From contig NC_084793.1 of the NCBI RefSeq assembly GCF_963169125.1, positions 36,978,578 through 37,042,577 of the forward strand: a stretch of DNA of 64,000 nt. Reading direction: 5' to 3'. Both the position numbers and the translations under genes were made by a program. The notes beneath the pieces were generated by a model, which was not told the origin of the DNA, made no database searches, and saw nothing but the letters and a program-made list of their open reading frames with translations. The DNA is from Humulus lupulus. Lineage: Eukaryota; Streptophyta; Magnoliopsida; Rosales; Cannabaceae. The stretch's first letter is position 1, and every line of letters begins with the position of its first letter. This document shows, piece after piece, positions 56,501-64,000 of this stretch.

Positions 56501-57690
56501 CCTCTTGTAAGACCGAAAACTCTGGCTGGTACTAGTTTATCATCTTTCTTTTGGTCCCTCAATTTTGGGCAATCCTTCTTGAGATGACCCTCTTCTCCAC
56601 AATCAAAGCATCCCTTTGTCTTATATCGGCATTCTCATGAATGCTTTCTCTTACAGATTTGGCATTAGGATATTCTACGTAAGCCTTCTTATTTCCATTG
56701 CCTTTCGACGTAGTCTTTCCCTTCTTGTCTGCCTTTTTGTTGTGACCACCATCATGTTTTCGCTTGTGGTCATTCTATTCATTATTGTTCTTTCTAGCGT
56801 CCCTCCTGGCCACACCTTTTTTTCCAGATACAGTCTTCTGCCTGTTCGGCTTCCAAGGCTATTTCCAACATTTCTGCATAAGTGGTTATTCCTCGAATCA
56901 ACTTCACGTCCCAGGCTATCATCGGTTTTAGTCCCTTCACGAATCTTTGAATTCTTAGCGTCTCGATGGGTACCATGTCCGCTACAAACTTAGCCAATCT
57001 ATCAAATTTCCAAGCATAATCTGTTACAGTCAAATTCCCTTGAGTAAGTGCGATGAATTCGTCCACCCTTATGGCTATAATCGCAGGACTGTAATACTTC
57101 TTGTTTAATACCTAGACAAACTCGTCCCATGTCACAATGTTTACATCTCTGGTTTGCTTTACCACGTCCCACTAGATGCGGGCATCCATCTTAAGTGGAC
57201 TTCAGGCGCATGAGACTCGGTTCTCCTTTCCCAATCGCATGTGTTCCATGATTGACTCCACCGATTGGAACCATTCTTCCCCTTCTATTGGATCTGATCC
57301 GCTGCCAAAGTTTGGCAGGTTTTTGCTTCCTGAAGTGTCCATATACTGCCTTGTAGTGAGGCTCTGCCAACTGCAACAATTGTGCTAACGGAATGACTTG
57401 TTGTTATTGTCCTTGGTTTATTTGGAATTCTTCTTCTCTCCTCCATAGCTATGCCCTAAGATGGGCATTCTTTCTTTCAAGTTTTCTCGAGCGGGGGAAA
57501 CTGCCGATTCTTCCGCTACATTAAGTGCTCCTGGCACTTCTGGGGATGCTGGCATATTAGGAAATTCTTCATATATGGGGGCGACAGCTACTCGTCTTCC
57601 TCGGCCTCTTCCTCAGCCTTTTCCTTCTCCTCTTTCTTGACCATTTAGTCTTTTAGATCTTCTTGGTTCCTACTCAATATTTCTTTTCTG
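56501..57690 (-). pseudogene. gag: RT1 gag
   Basis: From about 57650 leftwards: VAVAPIYEEFPNMPASPEVP, a stop-broken Q/N-rich part, FGSGSDPIEGEEWFQSVES, ENRVSCA with MDARI and WDVVKQTRDVNIVTWDEFV, then the open frame 56794-57066 (DEFIALTQGNLTVTDYAWKF, FADMVP-like, RFVKGLKPMIAWDVKLIRGI). A basic region and a CCHC knuckle region (about 56590-56620) follow in other frames. Stops and shifts are frequent. Confidence 0.82.
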
Positions 57691-58472
57691 TTTCCCCCAA
57701 AAGAGAAAAATGTAAAAGCTAAGACAAACAAAACAAGCAGACATCATAACCTAGCCTATTATACTACTGTCTATTAGGCCCATCTATCTACTAAGAACTA
57801 CCCTATTACAATTAAGTCCAACTCGGGTAAATGGGTCTTAACAAATAAATCTTCCATGGAGGAGGGCTAGGTTCAGTATATCGTACCCACTACTAAGGCC
57901 CCCTAACTTTCACTTATACCCAAAAGACAGGAATTTGAACCCTTTCTTTATTAATTATTATTTGAGAAATTGGTGAAAATGACATATTTATTAAGTGATT
58001 TTACACTCTAGCCTACTTTTGATAATATTTTGCAAAATGGCCTCTATCTAAAATTCGACCAGTTGTCTAAATTTTTTGACTAGCTGTCTAAAATTTTCGA
58101 CGGGTTGTTTGAATTTTTCAACTACCTGTCTAAATTATGAGAGACCATTTTGCAAAGAATTATTAAAACAAGGCTAAAGTGTAAAATGACTTTAAAAATA
58201 GACCATTTTTCCAAAGGACCCTTATTATTTATTTTATTTATGTCCAATTTAATAATGTAAAACAAATGGGCCTTCAAAAATAGGCTAACCCATACGAGAG
58301 GAATTTAAACCTCACACTTTCAATTGAATCCAAAATTATTAACATATACTAAACAATATCAATAAAATAAAAGAAGATAACATGTTTTTATTAAAATAAG
58401 AAATTATTTACAAACTAGCGAAAAATTCTAAAAAAATAATATGAATTAAAATTTAACGATGTGTTCTTATAT
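57691..58472 (-). other. RT1 spacer between extra ORF and gag, homologous to copia RT3 leader
   Basis: No gene. On the minus strand 58246-58312 gives TTTAAATTCCTCTCGTATGG and GGCCCATTTGTTTTACAT, and 57790-57940 gives AAATTCCTGTCTTTTGGG, the hairpin loop, then ACCCGAGTTGGACTTAATTG. These match RT3 14738-14965 in the same order. Between them is a segment with repeated AATTTTTCGAC-like phrases (about 58060-58130). Confidence 0.65.
57845..57930 (-). promoter_or_regulatory. Conserved leader hairpin (gypsy RT1 copy)
   Basis: On the minus strand the loop sequence AGTGGGTACGAT then ATACTGAACCTAG is followed by CCCTCCTCCATGGAAGA. The 5' arm (TCTTTTGGG, AGTTAGGG) can pair only partly: TCTTTT with GGAAGA and AGGG with CCCT. 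The loop is the best preserved part. It sits some 200 bp upstream of gag. Confidence 0.55.
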
Positions 58473-58962
58473 CTAACTCTCCACATTGGATCCATCTTCT
58501 AGCATATCCTGGGTGAGGTCTTCATAATTATCTTGGGAGTAGAAGACTCGTGAAGTGAAGGGTACATTATTGAGAAATCCTCCCCTAAGGTTGTCTGCTA
58601 ACTGATGAACATTTTCTCCTATTTCCCCATTTGGTAGGAGGACACCTTCAAATATTCTAAAATTTCGTGCAAACCTATCCATAAATATGTCGTATTTATT
58701 TTCAATAGGTACACTATGATCAAATAAAACCTCGTTCCATGTCATTTTTCAGACTCGGCTTTGCTAATGGTAACTTGGCTGAGTGCATGAGAACTATGAA
58801 CTTCTCATGTGATTTTAACAGGGTTGTGTGACTACCAATAATCTTTTCTATCTCCTTGTGAATTTGATTAATAATAAGGAACACCCTTTCGAACTCAGTC
58901 TCATCCTCAGGGTCGGTAATTCTCCTTATTGCCTTAACTTTTCTAACAACAATAGGGTCCAT
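58473..58962 (-). pseudogene. RT1 extra leader ORF, homologue of RT8 ORF, one frameshift
   Basis: The start is the ATG complementary to 58960-58962 (MDPIVVRKVKAIRRITDP), 12 bases after the candidate splice acceptor. The frame shifts in an A-run near 58745 and continues TWNEVLFDHSVPIENKYDIF, FARNFRIFEGVLLPNGEI, ending in the acidic tail YSQDNYEDLTQDMLEDGSN. Total length is about 163 codons against 155 in RT8. Aligned blocks include VKAIRRITDP/IKALKRIREP, IHKEI/FHREI and the tail. Function unknown. Confidence 0.7.
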
Positions 58963-58973
58963 TGTGTTATGTT

Positions 58974-59041
58974 CTGAATATAGGTCATAAAAGAAAAACA
59001 TTATTTCACATAAACAAACATATTAAGAAAAATATACTTAC
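58974..59041 (-). other. Candidate leader intron of RT1
   Basis: On the minus strand GTAAGT starts at 59041 after CTACTGA, and the 68-bp AT-rich segment ends ACCTATATTCAG at 58974. Position, length, donor and acceptor parallel the 66-bp RT8 segment. It lies 70-80 bp inside the primer site. Confidence 0.6.
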
Positions 59042-59110
59042 TCAGTAGCAAGTTGGTCATTTGTAGCTATCGTGTGTATTTCGTGAGAATGTTCAAGACC
59101 AATATAGTCG

Positions 59111-59126
59111 TGGCTCTGATACCACT
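59111..59126 (-). other. RT1 primer binding site
   Basis: Minus-strand AGTGGTATCAGAGCCA follows directly after the LTR end GGGCACTACA. Confidence 0.85.
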
Positions 59127-61083
59127 TGTAGTGCCCTAATTTCTCATAATATTATCGAGAACACATCCTTGGATCATAAACCTAAATATGCTCCTTTATT
59201 TAAGAAATTCATAATAATCAAAGGGATCCCATGTCTTTACAAAAATAAAATAAGGTTTGTAACAAAATTAAAGAGCAAAATTTGAATATTAAAAATAAAG
59301 ATACTTAAAAAAATGCTTTGAGACTAAAATCATAGGCATGTTGATCATTCCTCGACTATATGGTCCTCACGAACACAACACTAAGCTCCTTAGGTCCCAC
59401 TCACCACCGACCATTCTAACCTCAATTGTCTGCACAATAACAACATAAAGAGTGAGCTTATAAGCCCAATAAGGAAAATGCAAACAAACAAATCATATAA
59501 TCCCATAGTCATAACAAACATACCATAAGTTCATACAAGAGTTCATAACAACGCTAATTTATACTAATCATACAAGATCAAACATATCCTAGGTCACAGT
59601 TCATAATCATAGGTTATAATAACAAGACATGTATAAGAAAAAGATAAGTGCTTATACTAATAAAAAGATAAGTGCTTATACAGGGGTGGCAATTAAGCCT
59701 CAGACATCAACTTAGGTTCGTCATAACATTTTGGCAACTGAGCCTATTGGACATCAACTTAGGTCCGTCATACATTTCTGAACACCTTAGGTCCACCCAC
59801 ACTTATCTTATTTTGTACCTGAAACGTTAGGGTCATGCATATCACAAGCTAGGTCATAAACTAAACTACCTAATTTTCCTTACCTTGAGTGTGGAAAAAG
59901 AGAAGAACCTCATAAATTAGAGACTTATAGTAAAACTATACTTCCAAAAATTCTAAACCTCATAAAGTCATACCTTCACCCTAGAACCAAAAGATGAAAT
60001 CTCGAGCCTTCACTTTAATGCCTATCTTCCAAAAACGACACCAAGAGCTTTAATATTTCAGCTCTATATTGGCTTGATAGGGTTTAGTGTTTCAGGTATA
60101 GGGTTTATAAGGACAATAGTGTTTGAGGCTTAATAGAAAAATAGAAGAAATGAATTCCTGAGCACTGTAAAAACTATAGTGGTTCAACTATGGTTGTGTT
60201 TATGGGGAAAAAATATGAGAGCTTTTGGGAGCTATGGATTTCAAAAAATGAGAGGCTTCAAAGCTTTGTTTTGAGTGTGAAAAATGAAGTGGTGAAATAC
60301 TCTATTTATAGGCTTCAAACCCAACTCCTTTCCTTATTTCTCTCCACACCTATTCAACCTTTTTTCAAAATTTAAACTTCCCTCTCCCTAATGGCTTCGA
60401 CCTTCCCCTTTCTTTCTCCTATTCAAATGCTACAACTTCTCCATTGATGCCACCTACACTCTTATGTAACAAAATATAGTCAAAGTCTACATTGGTTCCC
60501 TTCTTAGTCTTCCACGCATACACCTAAGCTTTTTCAAATTCAAACTAGTTCAAAATGGTTCAACTATCTTCAACATATTTACTTAGTTCAAGCCTAGTGT
60601 GACACCTATCCATGCAAGTTCAAAATGAGTAAAAAACTAGCCTGTTTTTTATGCTACATGCCCAATACTAGGTAAGAATCTATTTGGTTCTTCAATTTAG
60701 CTCTAATACTTAATAAATAAATTCACCAAAATTCCACCTAATAACACTATGGGAATTTCGGCTATAGCTATTAAAATTCAAATTTTTTGACTTATTTTTA
60801 TGCCACATGTATAACATGTGTGCATAATTTAATTAAAAGCTTAAAAGTATACACTAATTTAATCATATGCTAAAAATCTCATAAATTACTAGCTATAACA
60901 ATTATAATTTATCTAAATTATAATTATTTCTAAGTCATAAGATCATACCTTAAAATAAATAATTTAAACTTAAAACAATCTTTTTTAATTTCCACCGCTC
61001 AAATTAAACTATAAACTATAATAAAACTAGCCTATGCTCATATTTAAGGAGCTTATAAGAAAATAATAACATTGGTTATTACA
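59127..61083 (-). repeat. RT1 5' LTR
   Basis: The plus-strand limits are TGTAGTGCCCTAATTTCTC and GGTTATTACA. Bases 59127-60475 match the left LTR (932-1445 plus 10589-11438). The last 600 bp have no counterpart because the left copy is truncated by RT3 and a deletion. It contains AGGGATCCCA at 59223-59232, the TTTTCCTTATTGGGC block (minus, about 59464-59478), a duplicated AAAAGATAAGTGCTTATAC (59640-59680) and a TATA box. An alternative outer end at TATGTAACA (about 60470) cannot be excluded. Confidence 0.7.
60303..60310 (-). promoter_or_regulatory. Probable TATA box of RT1 5' LTR
   Basis: TATAAATA on the minus strand, conserved in the left LTR at about 11266-11273. It fixes the leftward direction of transcription. 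Confidence 0.55.
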
Positions 61084-61532
61084 TTTATATAATTAAAATT
61101 TTAAAAATTAATTTTAAAAATAATATATATATAATTAAATCTTAAAACAAAATTAAATAAATTAAAATCTTATTTGAATTTTAAACTTAAACTAAATACA
61201 ATTATAAACTAAATTTTTTTCTTAAAAACAATCGTTATTCTCTTTCTCTCCCTCCTTATTCTTCATCTTCTTCACCATTCTTCATTTTTTATCTTGGGTT
61301 ACGGGGTCGGAGAAAACCGAGGCAAACTTTGTTTTTTAACATTATTAGACCTTTGGTTCAAGAGAGAACTTTTGGAAAAATGCCACTTGGGCCTCAATGA
61401 AGAATCAAAAAATTAATATGAACTAAAATGAAAAATGAAGTGTACTTTCCTAAACCTAAAGGAGCAATATATATAGACCAAGACCTAAGCCCAAACAATA
61501 TCAACCCAACAACTAACAAACCCAATAAATAA
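61084..61532. other. Right flank of RT1; no gene seen
   Basis: It starts with TTTAT, the right copy of the RT1 target duplication, and is AT-rich up to about 61235, like the left flank. A pyrimidine-rich stretch (TCTTTCTCTCCCTCCTTATT) and a low-complexity region follow. From about 61380 the origin is unclear and might belong to RT10 or its LTR. Confidence 0.45.
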
Positions 61533-62097
61533 CTAAAAATACAGCCACCCTAGGATAACTTTGTAGGTTTTCATACCTTGAGGATACCCTGGGAAGAGAC
61601 AAGGTATTGCTCTTGGAGAGAGCTTGTTTCGTGAGCTCGGCAAGGTGGAAGCAAACAAGCATCCAAAGCATTTTAAATGATCATAAGTAGGAGTTTTAGA
61701 ATGCAATACCTTATATGGCGTGATGTTTTTAAGAGGCTTGGAGGGATGCCGATTGATCAAGTGGGTGGCTGTAAGAATAGCATCACCCCAATATACTAAA
61801 GAAATACATGATTGAAACATTAAATCTCTTGCAACATTGGGTAATTGTTGATGTTTTCCTTCAACCACTGAATTTTGCTCAGGACAATCAACACAAGCTA
61901 AGTAGTGAATATTTCCTTGTGATTTAAAAAAATTATCAAAAGCTAATTCATTGGTATTATCAGATCTAACCCCTTGTATTTTAGTGCCAAATTGTGAGTG
62001 AATCATTGAGAAAAAATGTGGTATAATTGTGGAAACATTAGATTTCATTTTCAATAAAAAAAAAATCAAGTACAATGAGAGTGGTCATCTACAATAG
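61533..62097 (-). pseudogene. RT10 integrase core, C-terminally truncated
   Basis: GTKIQGVRSDNTNELAFDNF carries the second catalytic D and EQNSVVEGKHQQLPNVARDL the E (usual form NGVVERKHQH). Then come THLINRHPSKPLKNITPYKV and FGCLFASTLPSSRNKLSPRA and GYPQGMKTYKV. A frame break near 62076-62097 separates it from the first catalytic D (QINIDIWGPF). The sequence ends before RT. Confidence 0.82.
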
Positions 62098-62373
62098 TCA
62101 AGAAATATCAATATCCTTCCCTATCTCATGCATAAAAGGTCCCCATATATCAATATTTATTTGATCGAAAGTAGAATTTGAAATATGGCTATTTGAGAGA
62201 AAAGACAATTTTCTTTGTTTTGCTAAATGACAAATATTACAAGGAATGTCTTGTTTATTTAAAGCTAAAAATGAAAGTAAAAATTTTGCATTAGTAGAAA
62301 CATGTAAAGAAGGGTGTCCAAGTCTTGAATGCCATATGTCAGTAGAGATAGATGCAATCCTAGGCACGTCCAT
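62098..62373 (-). pseudogene. RT10 pre-integrase region
   Basis: STDIWHSRLGHPSLHVSTNA has the H-H pair, and DIPCNICHLAKQRKLSF the C-C pair. FDQINIDIWGPF gives the first catalytic D. The frame upstream (62374-62459) is interrupted. Confidence 0.83.
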
Positions 62374-62459
62374 GACATATAAATTCCCAATACATTTCGC
62401 CCTCCCAATCAGAGTATGGAAATGCTTGTCCTGAATAATGCAATCATTTAATGTAAAAA

Positions 62460-62768
62460 TTACATTATAGGTAGAATTTTTTTACATAAAGCACTAACAG
62501 AGATGAGATTTATGGTGAATGTTGGGACAAATAACACATTGTACAAAATGAGTGTTTCAGATAGTTTTATTGTGCCAGTTTTGAGAACATGAGCAGTCAT
62601 GGCATTAGGCATGGACACAAAATTAGGAAAAGCAATGTCATCAAAATCAGTAGACAAAAATTTATCTTTGCAAATGTGATGACTAGCACATGTATCAATC
62701 AGCCAATAGGAGTTAGAAGTTATACTAGAAACTTGTGAAGCGGATGCCTCAGAATGGCGAGATTGCAT
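62460..62768 (-). pseudogene. RT10 aspartic protease
   Basis: SYWLIDTCASHHICKDKFLS is the active site, D-T-C-A instead of the common D-S-G-A, so it is probably inactive. VLFVPTFTINLISVSALCK is the typical C-terminal block of copia protease regions. Confidence 0.83.
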
Positions 62769-63065
62769 TTGAGCTGCAAGTTATGTGAGGAGTTTCTGGC
62801 ACTGTTCAGGGGTGAAGCTTGAAGAGGATAGCTCATTTGAGACAGCAGCAGCTGCTCATTTTTTTGGTTGAGACTTGGATGGAAAATCAAATTTGTTGAC
62901 AGTCTAAGAAGCATTCAGATCACAAGGCTTTGGCTTCCAACCAAGGGGAAAATTGTGGAGCTTGTAGAAACTATCACGAGTATGATTTTGGAGACCACAA
63001 TGAATACACAGTAAGGGTTTCTTCCCTAAAGGTCTATTTGTGTAAACATGGGCAACAATGGGCAA

Positions 63066-63263
63066 CTAAAGATTGAATAGAGGTCTTTGTTTTTCCTCTT
63101 GGATAATGAGAGAAAAAACTTTGTTAATGGGAGGAAGGGGTTCCATCATCAAAATATTGGAGCGGATTTGGGCATATGATTCATTTAAACCCATGAGAAA
63201 ATACAAGACATAATCGTGTTCTTGGTAAGAGGAAGAGGCTCCATAAGTAAGTGGCCTAAACAT
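63066..63263 (-). pseudogene. gag: RT10 gag C-terminal part
   Basis: This continues from the frame at 63285 after a stop (TNL then TAA): FRPLTYGASSSYQEHDYVLY, FLMGLNESYAQIRSNILMME, PLPPINKVFSLIIQEEKQR. The zinc-finger part expected at about 62900-63060 is poorly preserved. Confidence 0.8.
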
Positions 63264-63284
63264 ACTCAGTTCATCACAGAGACT

Positions 63285-63761
63285 TTACAAATTGGTAAAA
63301 TATGTGGTAATATCAAGCTCATCTTGCTTGATGTTAGATACAGATTGTTTGTGTTGATAAATCTGAGGGTCATTGCTCTGGTAATACTGATCATGAAGGT
63401 CCTGCCACATTGCGGAAGCTCGGTCATGGTATAGAATGCTTGCAGCTATTGGAGGTGAGACATAATTGATGGTCCAACCCATAACCATTGAGTTGCAGTG
63501 AGTCCAAGAGTTGTAGTCGGGGTCATTGATGGGTGGAGTGGGAATCGTATCAAGGACAAAGCCCATCTTGTTCTTAGCCACAAGAGAAATGGCAATGGAT
63601 CTAACCCAAGAACTGTAGTTGCTTCCGCCTTTGAGAATGCTAGAGACTAAAATAGCACTTGGTTGATCGGCACGAGAAAGAGAATATGGATTCTCATAAA
63701 TGTTTGGAATCGTGATAGATGGAGTCGTTGGTGTTGGAGCTGTGGGTGGCGGAGGTAGAAT
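63285..63761 (-). pseudogene. gag: RT10 gag N-terminal part
   Basis: The open frame runs from the L11 border: a proline/threonine-rich start, then IYENPYSLSRADQPSAILVS, LKGGSNYSSWVRSIAISLVA, KNKMGFVLDTIPTPPIND, SMVMGWTINYVSPPIAASIL, AMWQDLHDQYYQSNDPQIYQ. This is the copia gag of the retrotransposon-gag/UBN2 kind. The true start is cut off by L11. Confidence 0.85.
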
Positions 63762-64000
63762 TGTAATGCCCTAAATTTCCTAATAAGGTTTAGAACCTTG
63801 ATTAGGATGTCGGGAGGGCCATAATTGATTTATTATGATATTTAATGATTATATGCATGTTTACGTGAATTATATTATTATATGATGGTGGATGCACGCA
63901 TATGGGTTCATATTTTAATTATGAGGGCATTTTGGTAACTTGGCCCGTTGAGGGCGTGATTGTATATTTTGGGTGCATGGTTGTGATTAATTAAAATAGC
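63762..64000 (+). mobile_element. L11: start of a gypsy LTR running off the window
   Basis: TGTAATGCCCTAAATTTCCT begins at 63762 directly after RT10 gag. The sequence resembles the S9 start and the inverted fragment in S1. Only 239 bp are visible, so solo or full-length status cannot be told. AGAAT at 63757-63761 would be its left target duplication. Confidence 0.75.

Larger units (their letters stand above)
932..61083 (-). mobile_element. RT1: outermost Ty3/gypsy element, exploded by nested insertions
   Basis: The left terminus TGTAACACCCTAATTTCAC at 932 and the right LTR beginning TGTAGTGCCCTAATTTCTC at 59127 belong to one LTR family. The right LTR ends ..GGTTATTACA at 61083. The flanks 927-931 and 61084-61088 are both TTTAT. 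Orientation is minus: a TGGTATCAGAG primer site lies at 59111-59126, and the extra ORF, gag, protease and RT follow leftwards to 55084. The rest of pol, the polypurine tract and about 600 bp of the left LTR are missing, probably lost in a deletion near 21061-23344. The shared family and orientation are seen; that both LTRs belong to one insertion is inferred from the 5-bp flank match, which is AT-rich and could be chance. Confidence 0.55.
61533..63761 (-). mobile_element. RT10: Ty1/copia fragment (gag, protease, integrase)
   Basis: A minus-strand copia polyprotein runs from gag at 63761 to the integrase at 61533, in the order gag, protease, pre-integrase, integrase. No RT, RNase H or LTR of its own is seen. 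L11 starts right at the gag N-terminal end. It differs from RT3 in gag type (NPYSLSRADQPS) and protease (WLIDTCASHH). Confidence 0.82.

Noticed and set aside
60190..60375. Pair of similar small ORFs in the two RT1 LTRs (also 11144-11338)
   Set aside because: They run antisense to the element across its TATA box and differ at their starts; similarity is explained by LTR identity.

Overview
The window looks like a gene-free, transposon-packed stretch of a flowering-plant nuclear genome, probably a dicot. The basis is its content: Ty3/gypsy chromovirus-type elements (Tekay/Del-like), a Tat-like gypsy gag-pro element and Ty1/copia elements, with TGGTATCAG-type primer binding sites, 1.6-2.3 kb LTRs and AT-rich flanks. 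I see no convincing host protein gene, tRNA, rRNA or CRISPR array. The species cannot be named from this sequence.

Almost everything between 932 and 61083 reads as one old minus-strand gypsy element (RT1) swollen by later insertions. Its outer LTR ends are flanked by TTTAT (927-931 and 61084-61088). In its left LTR sits RT2 (1446-10583, +, target duplication GAGAA), a Tat-like element with gag and protease only; a solo LTR, S1 (6996-9022, target duplication GAAAG), lies in RT2's own 3' LTR. Next come a decayed copia element, RT3 (11439-21061, +), a 5'-truncated gypsy LTR, L4 (21062-23343), and a minus-strand LTR fragment, L5 (23344-24014 and 54866-55083). L5 is split by gypsy RT6 (24015-54865, -). 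The 5' LTR of RT6 is split by gypsy RT7 (31472-52857, -; target duplication TTGGC/TTGGA). The integrase of RT7 is split by gypsy RT8 (34260-46564, +), and the integrase of RT8 by solo LTR S9 (41574-43881, target duplication AGAAA). The order RT1 > L5 > RT6 > RT7 > RT8 > S9 is six levels deep. RT1's own gag, protease and RT remnant and its 5' LTR reappear at 55084-61083.

Right of RT1 there is a short AT-rich flank, a minus-strand copia fragment (RT10, gag-protease-integrase, about 61530-63761) and the start of another LTR (L11, 63762-64000) that runs off the window.

All pol genes carry stops, frameshifts or lost catalytic residues. The RT active site is intact in RT7, RT8 and RT3, is FIVD in RT6 and FIDN in RT1.

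The most unusual content is in the leaders of RT8 and RT1. Both have, between primer binding site and gag, a short intron-like segment (66 and 68 bp, GTAAGT...CAG) ending just upstream of the ATG of an extra ORF of about 155-163 codons. The two ORFs are homologous and end in an acidic tail, and I recognise no family. Downstream of the ORF and before gag lies a hairpin-like motif with a conserved loop, which also occurs in the leader of the unrelated copia RT3. RT6 and RT7 lack the extra ORF. Several other short blocks (TGGGATCCCA upstream of the poly(A) signal, a CTTGCTGGGC block, a CCTGG-N4-CCAGG palindrome at LTR ends) recur across otherwise diverged LTR families.
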